64,000 nucleotides of DNA. It comes from CAWUKT01 sp963923035. GTDB lineage: Bacteria; Bacteroidota; Bacteroidia; J057; JADKCL01. Made by a program: the position numbers and the translations under genes. Shown piece after piece: positions 8,071-17,208 of this stretch. Under the pieces are notes generated by a model. That model made no database searches. It had not been told where the DNA came from and saw only the letters and a list, made by a program, of their open reading frames with translations. The stretch is from assembly GCA_963923035.1 (NCBI GenBank), contig CAWUKT010000030.1, positions 1 through 64,000 of the forward strand. Direction: 5' to 3'. Every line of letters starts with the position of its first letter. Within the stretch, counting starts at the first letter, position 1.

Positions 8071-10476
8071 CTACCAGCGGATGTCCGCTGCCTGAAGATC
8101 AAATTCCACGTAGGGAACGCCCTCGTAACCATACAGTTCCGAGGTCGGCGGGCCCATCGGATCGAATTGCGTGATCGGCTCCACCCAGTGGAAATCTCCC
8201 GTCTGGGTGCTTGCTGCATTTCCATTTACCGTCACTTCGCCCACTTCTCCGAACCCGTGCAAATAGAGCCGCACCTTGCTGAACAGCCCCGCCCATTGGC
8301 CTTCATTCGCACCAATGCTCAAGGTCCGTCCCTGCCCGTCAAATTCCAATTGGTGACGGGTGAAACCGCCATCCGCATTGGGATCCGGCTGGTCCTGGTC
8401 ATCGTAGAAGGTAAACGAGAACGGCTGCGAGCCGCCCGCATAGGCATGGAGGAACAACGTATCCTCCGGCGCCTCTGCGATGCTCTGGACCAGCGACTGC
8501 ATGGTCAGCAGGGTGCCTCCCCGGACATACACCGGCAACTTCTCAATCGGCGTTTCCTCGATGATGACCTGACCACCGTCGTAGGACTTCCCGGTCAGCA
8601 GATCGTACCAATTGCCTTCCGGCAGGTAGACCTTGGCGAGGCTCACCGTGCTTTCCACCGGCGCCACCAACAAGGACGGCCCGAAATAGTACTGATTTTC
8701 GAAAGCCCGGTCGTAAATCTCATCTGACTGGTGGTGTTCGATCGCCAGGGAACGCACAAGCGGCATCCCAATGGTATGCGCCTCGTACATGCCGCTGAAG
8801 ATATAGGGCATCAGGCGGTAGCGCAGACCGATATAGTTCCGGTTGATTTCTTCGGATTGTTCGCCGTAAGACCACGGCTCCGAGTCGCGGCTGTTGACCA
8901 CGGAGTGACCGCGGAAGAAGGGCGAAAACGCGCCAATCTGGATCCAACGGGTGTACAGGTGCGGGGAAGCCTCGCCGGCGAAGCCGCCGACATCGTAGCC
9001 AGAATACGCGATTCCGGCCAGTCCAAGGCTGGTCACCAAACGGATGCCAGCCATCATGTGCTTGTCCGTCGCGACGTTGTCGCCGGTCCAGATCGCCGCA
9101 TAGCGCTGGATGCCGGAAAAACCGGCCCGTCCCAAGATGAATGGACGCTTCTCCAAGTATTTTTCGGCCCCTTCGCGGGTGGCGCGGGCCATGTGCATGC
9201 CGTAGGTATTGCGGGCCTGCAAGAAGGACGCCTCCTCCCCTTCCCACTTGAATTCCAAGTTATTGGGGAGGCTTTGGCCCCAGGCAGCCGGCTCGTTCAT
9301 GTCGTTCCAGAAACCGTCGATGCCGACTTCGGTATAGGCATTGAACTGGTCGGCCCACCATTCACGGGTGGCTTCAGAGGTGAAGTCGGGAAATGCCGAC
9401 CATCCTGGCCAGACCTGGCCGTGGTAGACATCCCCATCCGGCAATTTGACGAAGTGATCGCCCGCTAAACCGGATTGGTACGAGGCGTAATTGGGGTCTT
9501 TTTTGATGCCCGGATCGACAATGACTACCACGTGAAAGCCCATTTCCTTGAGCTCGTCGAGGAGGCCTTTGGGGTCGGAAAAACGATCGGGGTGGAAGGT
9601 GAATACCCGGTAGCCATCCATGTAGTGAATGTCCATGTAGACCACGTCCGCCGGGATTTTTTTGTCCCGGAAATTGCGGGCGACCGACAATACTTCGGAA
9701 TCGGGATAATAGCTGTACCGGCACTGCTGATAGCCCAGAGACCATTTGGGTGGCATGGGCAAACGTCCCGTCAGCCAGGAATAGTTTTCCAGTATCCGGG
9801 GAACATAGCCGCCGAAGAAATAGTAATCCATTTCCCCGTAGTCCGCTGAGAACCATGAAAAACGATCACTGGAAGCCCCAAAATTGACTTCGGAGCGGTG
9901 GCTATTGTCGAGGAAAATGCCGTAGCTCTTTCCCGAATGGATTCCGATGAAGAAAGGCGTACTCAGGTAGAGGGGATCGGCATCGTGCTCGTAGGCGAAG
10001 TCATCCGTATTCCAATGGGTATAGGCGGAACCCCGGCGATCCAGGTGCCCCGTTTTTTCTCCCATTCCGATAAACCGCTCTCCCTCCTGCAATTTCCGGT
10101 AGGTCGTCACCCGCTCGCCCTGCCAACCCGTGGTCAGCGGATCGTCTTCACTCAGCACAGTCCCATCTCCATCCGAAAAGCTGATGGCGCTGTTGGAATT
10201 GTCGAGGAAAACAGAAACGATACCTCCCCCTCCAATCCGAAACCCTTCCGGCGTCTCTTCAATGCTAATATCCAATTTCTCCGGGGAGGCGATGACAGCG
10301 TATGAAAAAGGCTCCGATTCCTGGTCCTGACGGCGAATCTGCACCCGAACCACATCGACGCGGTAATAGGTGAGGGTGATGCAGGCAAAATCGTTCTCGA
10401 AAAGGAAGCTGTTGTGTTCGCGTCCTTTAAAACGCACCTGCCCGACGGGCTGGTACTTGCTCGCTACTTTTCTCAT
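8071..10476 (-). CDS. Glycoside hydrolase family 31 alpha-glucosidase
   Basis: 801 residues. Retaining alpha-glucosidase acting on maltose or oligosaccharides. The GH31 signature GFWNDMNEPAAW carries the nucleophile Asp392; the acid/base is Asp466 in WTGDN. Also visible: N-terminal beta-sandwich with FIGMGEKTG, the barrel stretch WSLGYQQCRYSYYP, and the C-terminal beta domains (VYLPEGNWYDLLTGK, LPVYVRGG). There is no signal peptide, so it should act in the cytoplasm on imported sugar. It is the last gene of an operon with pfkA and a sugar-kinase-like gene (12 bases from the latter), ending at a clear terminator. Confidence 0.95.
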   Translation of the reverse strand: MRKVASKYQPVGQVRFKGREHNSFLFENDFACITLTYYRVDVVRVQIRRQDQESEPFSYAVIASPEKLDISIEETPEGFRIGGGGIVSVFLDNSNSAISFSDGDGTVLSEDDPLTTGWQGERVTTYRKLQEGERFIGMGEKTGHLDRRGSAYTHWNTDDFAYEHDADPLYLSTPFFIGIHSGKSYGIFLDNSHRSEVNFGASSDRFSWFSADYGEMDYYFFGGYVPRILENYSWLTGRLPMPPKWSLGYQQCRYSYYPDSEVLSVARNFRDKKIPADVVYMDIHYMDGYRVFTFHPDRFSDPKGLLDELKEMGFHVVVIVDPGIKKDPNYASYQSGLAGDHFVKLPDGDVYHGQVWPGWSAFPDFTSEATREWWADQFNAYTEVGIDGFWNDMNEPAAWGQSLPNNLEFKWEGEEASFLQARNTYGMHMARATREGAEKYLEKRPFILGRAGFSGIQRYAAIWTGDNVATDKHMMAGIRLVTSLGLAGIAYSGYDVGGFAGEASPHLYTRWIQIGAFSPFFRGHSVVNSRDSEPWSYGEQSEEINRNYIGLRYRLMPYIFSGMYEAHTIGMPLVRSLAIEHHQSDEIYDRAFENQYYFGPSLLVAPVESTVSLAKVYLPEGNWYDLLTGKSYDGGQVIIEETPIEKLPVYVRGGTLLTMQSLVQSIAEAPEDTLFLHAYAGGSQPFSFTFYDDQDQPDPNADGGFTRHQLEFDGQGRTLSIGANEGQWAGLFSKVRLYLHGFGEVGEVTVNGNAASTQTGDFHWVEPITQFDPMGPPTSELYGYEGVPYVEFDLQAADIRW

Positions 10477-10488
10477 GTTGTTTGACTA

Positions 10489-11361
10489 TCAGTGAGTGGT
10501 TGCTTTCACCGAAGATAAGGAGTATTTCAAATGATATTCACGGAGGCCCAAGATTGGCTTCTTGACCACCTGCCCGATGGTGATGCCCATGCTCGTCGCG
10601 ACTTCTTCCAGAAAGTCCTGGAAATAGTATGCACCCGAGCCTACAAAGCTGGTTTTGACCTCTTTGTAATTGGGGTAGCAGGTGACGTGGACATCCAGGA
10701 AATGGCGCATTCCAGCGTAGATCATCTCCTTGATATAGGGATGGGTCCGGTGGGTGGAGCAAAATTTCATGAAGGAAGCCAGGTAGACATTGGCGTGGGG
10801 CCGGGTATATACGTGCTCCACGATCACATCCATGGTGATGTCATAGGTTTCCTTGAAATCAGCGGCCAACTCTTCCGGCATGCGCTTGTAGAGGAAGTCC
10901 GAGATGAGCCGCTTGCCATAGTAGGAGCCGGAGCCTTCGTCGCCGAGGATATAGGCCAGCGCAGGAACTTCTTCGTAAATGGAGGAACCGTCGAAAAAGC
11001 AGGCATTGGAGCCCGTGCCGAGGATACAGGCCACTACCGGCTCGCCCTGGTAGACGGACAATGCCGCTCCGTCCAGGTCGTGGCCTACGTGGATGGCCGC
11101 GTGGGGAAATAGACGGACGAGCGCCCGCTTCACAATCGCATTCAATTCCGGGCTGGAACAACCGGCGCCATAAAAATAGAGCTGGGTGACCTTCTCGGAA
11201 TAAGGCATGAGGGTTTCGTGCCCCCGCAACGTGGTGACGATGAACCCTTCACTGTGAAAGTAGGGGTTGAACCCCATCGAACTACACTGAAAGATGGTCT
11301 CGGCTCCATCCAGGAGCAACCAATCGCATTTGGTGGAACCGCTGTCCGCTATCAATATCAT
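10489..11361 (-). CDS. BadF/BadG/BcrA-type kinase, N-acetylglucosamine kinase-like
   Basis: About 290 residues of the ASKHA ATPase fold. Phosphate-1 motif near the N-terminus (MILIADSGSTKCDWLLLDG), a second nucleotide motif (ILGTGSNACFFDG) and LGDEGSGSYYGKRL. In Bacteroidota such proteins are annotated as N-acetylglucosamine kinase; in this setting, between pfkA and an alpha-glucosidase, a hexose or hexosamine kinase role is reasonable, but the substrate is not shown by the sequence. I start at the ATG at 11359-11361, which gives the conserved beginning and an 11-base gap to pfkA; an upstream in-frame start at 11406 would overlap pfkA and add unconserved residues. Confidence 0.82.
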   Translation of the reverse strand: MILIADSGSTKCDWLLLDGAETIFQCSSMGFNPYFHSEGFIVTTLRGHETLMPYSEKVTQLYFYGAGCSSPELNAIVKRALVRLFPHAAIHVGHDLDGAALSVYQGEPVVACILGTGSNACFFDGSSIYEEVPALAYILGDEGSGSYYGKRLISDFLYKRMPEELAADFKETYDITMDVIVEHVYTRPHANVYLASFMKFCSTHRTHPYIKEMIYAGMRHFLDVHVTCYPNYKEVKTSFVGSGAYYFQDFLEEVATSMGITIGQVVKKPILGLREYHLKYSLSSVKATTH

Positions 11362-11372
11362 AAGTTCAAATT

Positions 11373-12350
11373 TTAAATCGCAAGGATATTGGCTATCCGA
11401 AGCCATTCGTCATCGATGTCCGCCCGCTTCGAAATGGCCTCTTCCAATGGTGTATACACTAAATCTTTGTGGATGATCCCGGCCATCACATCCTTTCGCC
11501 CTTCCAGCAGGCCCTCTACAGCAGCAACGCCGTAGCGGCTGGCCAGAATGCGGTCCAGCGTGGTCGGCGAACCACCTCTTTGGAGGTGGCCCAGGATCGT
11601 CACCTTCGATTCATAGTAATTGAATCGCTCGTTGACCTCTTCCGCGATGCGGAAGGTGCGCCCGCTCTCCCCTGCCTCGGCCACAATGACCAGGCTAAAG
11701 GATTTCCGGCTCTTCCAATTCCGGTCCAGAATCTGGACCAGCTTGTTGATATCGGCATCTTTTTCCGGCAGCAACATGGCTTCCGCTCCGACGGCCAGGC
11801 CACTCCGCAGGGCAATGAAGCCCGCATCGCGTCCCATCACCTCGATGAAGAAGAGGCGTCCGTGAGAAGCAGCCGTGTCCCGGATCTGGTCAATGGCCGA
11901 TACCACAGTATTGGTGGCAGTGTCGAAACCGATAGAGTAATCAGCCCCGTAGAGGTCGTTGTCAATGGTGGCGGGGATTCCGATGACCGGAATTCCAAAT
12001 TCCTGGTGCAGGATATGAGCGCCGGTAAAGCTCCCATCTCCCCCAATCGCCACCAAGGCATCGATTTCAGCCTCTTTCAATTGTTCGTAGGCCCGTTTCC
12101 GCCCCTCTTTGGTCCGGAATTCATCTGAGCGGGCCGATTGCAGAATCGTACCGCCCCGGTGGAGGATATTGCCCACCGATCTAGCTTTCAATTCCTTGAA
12201 ATTGCCCTCAATCATTCCGTGATACCCCTGATAGATGCCCACCACATCTTTGCGATAATACACCGCCGTACGAACCACCGCCCGAATGGCCGCGTTCATG
12301 CCCGGGCTGTCCCCGCCAGATGTAAAGACACCGATTCTTTCTATGTCCAT
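11373..12350 (-). CDS. pfkA: ATP-dependent 6-phosphofructokinase
   Basis: Commits fructose 6-phosphate to glycolysis. 325 residues, close to the usual ~320 of bacterial PfkA. Motifs: nucleotide site TSGGDSPGMNAA, IGGDGSFTGA, substrate and catalytic loop PATIDNDLYGADYSIGFDTA, MGRDAGFIAL, and ILGHLQRGGSP. First gene of a three-gene operon with a sugar-kinase-like gene and a GH31 alpha-glucosidase. The palindromic site at 12392-12411 lies about 42 bases upstream of its ATG and is shared with the neighbouring amylase operon. Confidence 0.97.
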   Translation of the reverse strand: MDIERIGVFTSGGDSPGMNAAIRAVVRTAVYYRKDVVGIYQGYHGMIEGNFKELKARSVGNILHRGGTILQSARSDEFRTKEGRKRAYEQLKEAEIDALVAIGGDGSFTGAHILHQEFGIPVIGIPATIDNDLYGADYSIGFDTATNTVVSAIDQIRDTAASHGRLFFIEVMGRDAGFIALRSGLAVGAEAMLLPEKDADINKLVQILDRNWKSRKSFSLVIVAEAGESGRTFRIAEEVNERFNYYESKVTILGHLQRGGSPTTLDRILASRYGVAAVEGLLEGRKDVMAGIIHKDLVYTPLEEAISKRADIDDEWLRIANILAI

Positions 12351-12391
12351 AGGAATATCGAGCTAGTCTTATTGTAAGATCAACGTTAAGA

Positions 12392-12411
12392 TAGTGTCAA
12401 TCTGACACTTA
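12392..12411 (-). promoter_or_regulatory. Palindromic operator, copy 1 (pfkA operon)
   Basis: Minus strand TAAGTGTCA-GATT-GACACTA: inverted arms AGTGTC/GACACT (12393-12398 and 12404-12409). It overlaps a possible TTGACA box followed 18 bases later by TACAAT before the pfkA start. The same 16 fixed bases recur at 16238-16257. Confidence 0.75.
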
Positions 12412-12461
12412 TCCAAGTGGATACAGGTGTTTTTACCCACATCCCCGGTAAATTCAGTGGA

Positions 12462-15275
12462 TTACTGCTTAAAAAATCGTTCAGTATGGGTCAAATCATC
12501 CCCCTGGAGCTTAAGCAAATAGGTCCCGGTCGCCAGTTCGGCAACGTCGGCATCCAAAAAGTTCTGACCCGGTTGGAGAAGGAATTGGCCCAAATCCAGC
12601 ACTTTCACTCCCTGAAGGTTATAGACCTCCGCATCGACGCGGGCGGAGCGTTCCATCCGGATTTCAGCGGTGAAGTGGCGCTGGGTGGGATTGGGGAACA
12701 ACCGGACATCGGCGTCGTTGAGGACGGATTCGGCGGCCCCAACCATGTTACTCACATCCAAATCGGGAACGGGCAACCGCTCATCGGTAAATACGCGGTA
12801 TTCGCCCGGTTGGAGGGGAATGGTCATATTTACATCGATGACGTTCAGGCTGTCCCCGGAGAGGTACTCGTACCACCATCCGGTATGCTGGAAGCCGGTG
12901 AAGACATTCTGGTCGACCACATCGAAATTGGCGCAGACCGTCACGTCCATCGCTCCGGATACGTGCACCTGCTTTTGTTTTCCCCAGGCACTGATGTCGA
13001 AGATATTGCTCTGGAAGGTCGTGGGATAATTGACTTTGAGCTTGATCAGGGCCGCGTAGATTTTCTTGAGCTTGAGGCGGCGGGGATCGTTCAAATAATC
13101 CCAGCGAACGGGCTTGGGACCAGTTCGGGTTTGGAAATCGATGGAATAGTCGTAGCCAAATTCACCGAACTGCCAGATCATTTTCGGGCCGGGAATGGTG
13201 AAAAACAACGCTGCGCCCATGCCCATACGCTCCAGGGCCACCGTAGTGTCCATGCAGTTGTGATTCGTATTGAAGGCATTGCCGAAGGTGATGTTCTTGT
13301 ACATCAGGCGCTCCTCGTCATGGCTTTCCATGTAGCCAATCAGGTTGTGGAACGCCCAACTGCGGGCCTGATAGGAAACGTCAAAAGAGAAGTCGCTGTC
13401 CTGTTCGTACCCCATCAATCCCTGGGCGTATTCTTCATTGGCATTGCCCCAGAACATAAATCCGAAGTTGGCCAGTTCAGTTTCTTCGTCATTCGCCCCA
13501 AAATGCTCGAGGATCATGTAGGTTCCGGGATATTTGGGCCAGAGGACATTGGCAAAACGCTTCAGGAAGAAAATCCGATCGCTGTCGTAAGCGCTCCAAT
13601 CCCCCAGGTTCCCGGTGGAACGGTTCGTAAAGCCTTTGGACAGGTCAAAGCGGAAACCATCCACCTTGTATTCGTCCACCCAGAAGCTCAGCACACTGTC
13701 GATCATGCCTTGCGTGTACAGGGAAGCGTGGTCGAAGTCATACCCCAATCCCAAGGGGTGGGGCGCATCGGTATTGAACCAGGGATTGTCCGGCGTGACC
13801 CGGGCACTTCCCTTGTCGAAGTACAATTGGACGTTGGGATTCTGGCTGAAGGCGTGGTTGAAAACCACATCCATGATGACCGCGATGCCGCGGTCGTGGC
13901 ACGCATCAATGAGCTCCTTCAGGCGCTCCTTGGGACCATAGTACTTGTCCGGCGCGCAGTAGTAGGCCGGACCGTAGCCCCAGCTCTGGTTCCCATCGAA
14001 TTCATTCACAGGCATGAATTCAATCGCGTTGATGCCCAGGCTCTGGAGATAATCCAGGGAATCCATCACCGTCTTGAAGTCGTGGCGGATCACAAAGTCC
14101 CGCACCAAGAGTTCGTAAATCACGAGGTCCCGGTTGTCGGGGCGCTGGAAGTTCTGGTTGGACCATTGGAATTCGGGCCAACCGGGCTGCATCACCGTCA
14201 CCAAACCGCGGGTTTTCCCCTGCGGATAGGCCGGCATATTCGGGTAGATGACCGCATTTACCCCGCCGTCGTTGAACGGATCGAGGACGATTTCTGCCCA
14301 AGGATCGCCGACTTTGACTTTGTGGTCGACAAAGTACTGGAAGCCGACCTCAGAACCGGGCGTCAGGCCATTGATCTGCAACCAATGCCGTTCGCCGTCG
14401 GGCGTTTTGGTCATCAGGTAATCCGGGTCCATTTCCCAGTCGTTGAATTCTCCGATGACGTAGATATAGTCTTTGTTTGGCGCGACGAGGGACAGGACCA
14501 CCGTCGAATCGTTCACGTAGTTAATGCCGTCGCGCAGGCCGCCGGGCAGGTTGGCCACGGGAATCGCGGGCTGCACGATATAATAAATAGTGTCCTGCCA
14601 AACGGTATTTCCATCGTCCGCCTCCAATACCACTTCGTATTTTCCGGTGGCCGCCGTATTCGGGGAATGGTTCAGCGTGGTGGAAGCATTCGCACTGGCT
14701 TCGAGGTTGCCGTTGATGAACAAGCGGAGGTCGCACGTATTGTTCGCCTGGATGGAAAGGGGCATTGGGTCATTGGGGGAAATGACCGGAGGACGTTCGA
14801 CGGGAGAGGAAAAAATGGCACAGAAGCTGGAAGTGGGGAAAATGGGCAGGAAAATATCCGAGCCGTCGGCATTTTTCCCGGCAATGGTTCCCTGCTCGTT
14901 GCGGAAGACCAGGTTCAGGGTCCGCACCTCTTCGTCGATGCCGATTCCGTAGAAATTACGGGGCCGCAGTCCGATCTCGTGGCGGTTGTTGCCGAGGTCG
15001 GTCATGAGGATGAGGCTGTCAAAGCCACCATCGAACTGGCTGACGATGTGCTGCCAATCGGTAATGTCCGAACTGTATTGGTTGTGGACGCCCGTGTGGG
15101 CGAACACGGGACTGGTCCCGTTCAGGGCAGCATTGCCCTGGGTCGCGTCAAAGGTGATCACAATGGAGTCGTCCACGGTCGGATAGGCCGGGGTCCACGT
15201 GATGACCTGGGCCGACAGGCTCTGAACGAGCAAAAGGGTGACGAATCCGGCGATGAGTCGAAGCGGATATTGCAT
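12462..15275 (-). CDS. Secreted alpha-amylase family (GH13) enzyme with T9SS sorting domain
   Basis: 937 residues. Signal peptide (MQYPLRLIAGFVTLLLVQSLSAQ); N-terminal beta domain (residues ~25-140) with LNLVFRNEQG and GKNADGSDIFL that resembles a starch-binding module and matches the next gene's product; further beta domains; GH13 catalytic barrel with Asp544 (DGFRFDLSKGF, nucleophile), Glu590 (ILEHFG, acid/base) and Asp653 (ESHDEER). The C-terminal ~85 residues are a type A T9SS sorting domain (LFPNPTQRHF ... GTYLLKLQG). It would degrade starch-like glucans at the cell surface. It lies 15 bases from the upstream secreted protein, hence one operon. Confidence 0.93.
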   Translation of the reverse strand: MQYPLRLIAGFVTLLLVQSLSAQVITWTPAYPTVDDSIVITFDATQGNAALNGTSPVFAHTGVHNQYSSDITDWQHIVSQFDGGFDSLILMTDLGNNRHEIGLRPRNFYGIGIDEEVRTLNLVFRNEQGTIAGKNADGSDIFLPIFPTSSFCAIFSSPVERPPVISPNDPMPLSIQANNTCDLRLFINGNLEASANASTTLNHSPNTAATGKYEVVLEADDGNTVWQDTIYYIVQPAIPVANLPGGLRDGINYVNDSTVVLSLVAPNKDYIYVIGEFNDWEMDPDYLMTKTPDGERHWLQINGLTPGSEVGFQYFVDHKVKVGDPWAEIVLDPFNDGGVNAVIYPNMPAYPQGKTRGLVTVMQPGWPEFQWSNQNFQRPDNRDLVIYELLVRDFVIRHDFKTVMDSLDYLQSLGINAIEFMPVNEFDGNQSWGYGPAYYCAPDKYYGPKERLKELIDACHDRGIAVIMDVVFNHAFSQNPNVQLYFDKGSARVTPDNPWFNTDAPHPLGLGYDFDHASLYTQGMIDSVLSFWVDEYKVDGFRFDLSKGFTNRSTGNLGDWSAYDSDRIFFLKRFANVLWPKYPGTYMILEHFGANDEETELANFGFMFWGNANEEYAQGLMGYEQDSDFSFDVSYQARSWAFHNLIGYMESHDEERLMYKNITFGNAFNTNHNCMDTTVALERMGMGAALFFTIPGPKMIWQFGEFGYDYSIDFQTRTGPKPVRWDYLNDPRRLKLKKIYAALIKLKVNYPTTFQSNIFDISAWGKQKQVHVSGAMDVTVCANFDVVDQNVFTGFQHTGWWYEYLSGDSLNVIDVNMTIPLQPGEYRVFTDERLPVPDLDVSNMVGAAESVLNDADVRLFPNPTQRHFTAEIRMERSARVDAEVYNLQGVKVLDLGQFLLQPGQNFLDADVAELATGTYLLKLQGDDLTHTERFFKQ

Positions 15276-15290
15276 GATTCTTCCTCCTGT

Positions 15291-16085
15291 TTATTGCACG
15301 ATGACTTTTTCCCAACCCAATACCTGCGCGCCATCTTTCAGGACGACATAGAAAATGCCGGTCGCTTCCGTTTGCCACTCGAGGGTCTGTTGGCCCGGAG
15401 CCTGTTTTCCTTCTACCAACACCTCCACGATCTGCCCCAAGGAATTGTAAACCGTAGCTGAGAAGTCCTGGGCCGGCTTTTTCAACTGGTAGCGGACGCC
15501 CACCTGGCCTTGCGAGGGATTCGGGAAGAGGCTCAAACTGGCCAGGACGGCTGATTCTTCGATGCCGGTCACCGTTTTGACGGCGGTGACGCCGGTCATC
15601 GGTGCACCCGTGCTTCCCTGGATCACCGAGGGGTTGCTTGTATTGAGATTGCGGATAAAAATATCCCCGCACTGGTTGTCTTTGCCTTCCGCGGTTCCGT
15701 CCAGGTTGCGGAAGACCAAGCCCATTGTATAAGGAGTCGAGCCCATCGGAGCTCCGTGGTACGTTTCGAGGTCGATTTTGATTTCCCAGGTCGCATTCCC
15801 GAGGAAAGTCATTTCCCCTACCCCATCGTCCATGCCCCAGTTCCCGGTCACATGCTCCCAAATCGGAGAATTGAAGCCCTGGATGCTGTCGTTGCAAAAG
15901 GTCGGGTTGGAAGTGCAGAGACCGGAGTGGAAATAGACCTTGTCATTGGCGACGGCCCCACCATCCAGCCAGCAATCCGGATTCTGGAGTTGAGAGGCGT
16001 CCAGGGTAATGGTCAGCATATCCTGGGCCATCAAACAGCTGCCACTCAATGTGGCCCAGAAAAGGAAGAGGAAATACTTTTTCAT
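15291..16085 (-). CDS. Secreted starch-binding-like protein with T9SS sorting domain
   Basis: 264 residues from the ATG at 16083-16085 (MKKYFLFLFWATLSGSC signal peptide); an in-frame start at 16130 would put extra residues before the signal peptide. Residues ~20-150 form a module with HSGLC, WEHVTGNWG and LVFRNLDGTAEG...CGDIFI that aligns with the N-terminal module of the downstream amylase and with the general pattern of CBM25/26-type starch-binding domains. The last ~85 residues are a T9SS sorting domain (SLFPNPSQGQVGVRY ... IFYVVLKDG). It has no catalytic domain, so a glucan-binding accessory role is inferred. Preceded by an operator at 16238-16257. Confidence 0.82.
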   Translation of the reverse strand: MKKYFLFLFWATLSGSCLMAQDMLTITLDASQLQNPDCWLDGGAVANDKVYFHSGLCTSNPTFCNDSIQGFNSPIWEHVTGNWGMDDGVGEMTFLGNATWEIKIDLETYHGAPMGSTPYTMGLVFRNLDGTAEGKDNQCGDIFIRNLNTSNPSVIQGSTGAPMTGVTAVKTVTGIEESAVLASLSLFPNPSQGQVGVRYQLKKPAQDFSATVYNSLGQIVEVLVEGKQAPGQQTLEWQTEATGIFYVVLKDGAQVLGWEKVIVQ

Positions 16086-16523
16086 AGCTTCTAACATAAG
16101 GTTGAATAAGATGGGCATCCAAAACAACATGTGGCACCTGAATCAGGAATGCAAAGGTCCCACGGGAATACTTTACTCCTGGTGAAAAATGAACTAAAGG
16201 TGACAACCAAAGAAATACAGACTTGAATGACCCTGGGTAGTGTCTCTTTGACACTTACTGCCTTGTAAGAAAGCAAAAGTTTACCGATAAAAAAATGTAG
16301 ATGGGCAGGAATCACAGATAAAAAATAAAAATTTCGTACTCCTTTTGGATTATTTTGCGCCCCTGCTGACCTCCTGACGTTTGCATTGTTCCCAACTAAT
16401 CATAATTTGCAAGTTCTTTCTGCTGTAATCATTCGTTGTACGTGGACTCGAAATTTTAACCTCTCCCCTTTTTGTGTTTGGGGACGGGACTTTTTGGACA
16501 TTACCATTTCTTAAGAACCATTC
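16086..16523. other. Divergent control region between amylase operon and LuxR-type regulator
   Basis: About 440 bases, AT-rich, holding the palindromic operator at 16238-16257 and the promoters for both directions. No further gene is visible. Confidence 0.5.
16238..16257 (-). promoter_or_regulatory. Palindromic operator, copy 2 (amylase operon)
   Basis: Minus strand TAAGTGTCA-AAGA-GACACTA, arms AGTGTC (16239-16244) and GACACT (16250-16255). Identical to the pfkA site outside the four-base centre and about 153 bases upstream of the starch-binding-like gene. Confidence 0.75.
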
Positions 16524-17174
16524 ATGACTGGTAACTTAACCCAGACTGAGCCAATTGCCTTGATAGTCGACTCTGTTCCCATCTTTCGGTACGGCATCCG
16601 CCAATTACTTGAAGACGGCCCTGGCCCCAAACGTGTTTTGGAGGCCGAGCCCAATTCGGATTGGACGGGACTGCTGGCAGAGCATCGAATTGAGCTATTG
16701 ATCACGAAGCACAGCCGCCGCCATCCCATTTCCAATGCCTTGTTGGTGAAAATCGGAAGTGAATTTCCGCAAACCACGGTCGTGGTCCTCGCCGAAAACC
16801 TCAGTGACGAGACGGTCTCCGAGGTTTTTGCCACAGGCGTACAGGGACTGCTCGGCAGCGACTGCGACTCCTGCGAATTTCAGGAGGCCATGGACAAAAT
16901 CCACAAGGGCGAGAAATACTTCGCCCATGCCGACAACGCCCCCACCGCCAATGGATCATCGTCGGCTGAGTCACTGATAACCAAACGGGAACGGGAAATT
17001 CTCCGCCTCATTTTCGACGAACATACCAATCCGGAAATCGCCGAAATCCTGAACATCAGCCGTCGGACGGTGGACACCCACCGGAAAAATCTCCTGCGCA
17101 AATTGGAGGTACGGAATACCGCCGGACTGATTCGGTACGCGCTGGAACACGGTCTGTTGAAGATTGCGAACTGA
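16524..17174 (+). CDS. LuxR/NarL-type regulator with degenerate receiver domain
   Basis: 216 residues. C-terminal LuxR helix-turn-helix at about 150-212 is complete (LITKREREILRLIFDEHTNPEIAEIL, SRRTVDTHRKNLLRKL). The N-terminal ~125 residues align with receiver domains but lack the key residues: the acidic pair is D16-S17, the phosphoacceptor position in IELLITKHS is Thr or Lys rather than Asp, and the conserved Lys of the GxxGYLLKD motif is replaced (GVQGLLGSD). It therefore probably does not use phosphorylation in the usual way. It is divergent from the amylase operon and is a candidate, unproven regulator of the shared operator. Confidence 0.88.
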   Translation: MTGNLTQTEPIALIVDSVPIFRYGIRQLLEDGPGPKRVLEAEPNSDWTGLLAEHRIELLITKHSRRHPISNALLVKIGSEFPQTTVVVLAENLSDETVSEVFATGVQGLLGSDCDSCEFQEAMDKIHKGEKYFAHADNAPTANGSSSAESLITKREREILRLIFDEHTNPEIAEILNISRRTVDTHRKNLLRKLEVRNTAGLIRYALEHGLLKIAN

Positions 17175-17208
17175 CTCTTTTCGGAGGCATCATCACAAAT
17201 ACGCATTA

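Noticed and set aside
12417..15461. Open frame of 1014 codons on the plus strand across the amylase gene
   Set aside because: It is antisense to the GH13 gene, whose minus-strand product has signal peptide, three catalytic residues and a sorting domain. The plus-strand translation has no such features.
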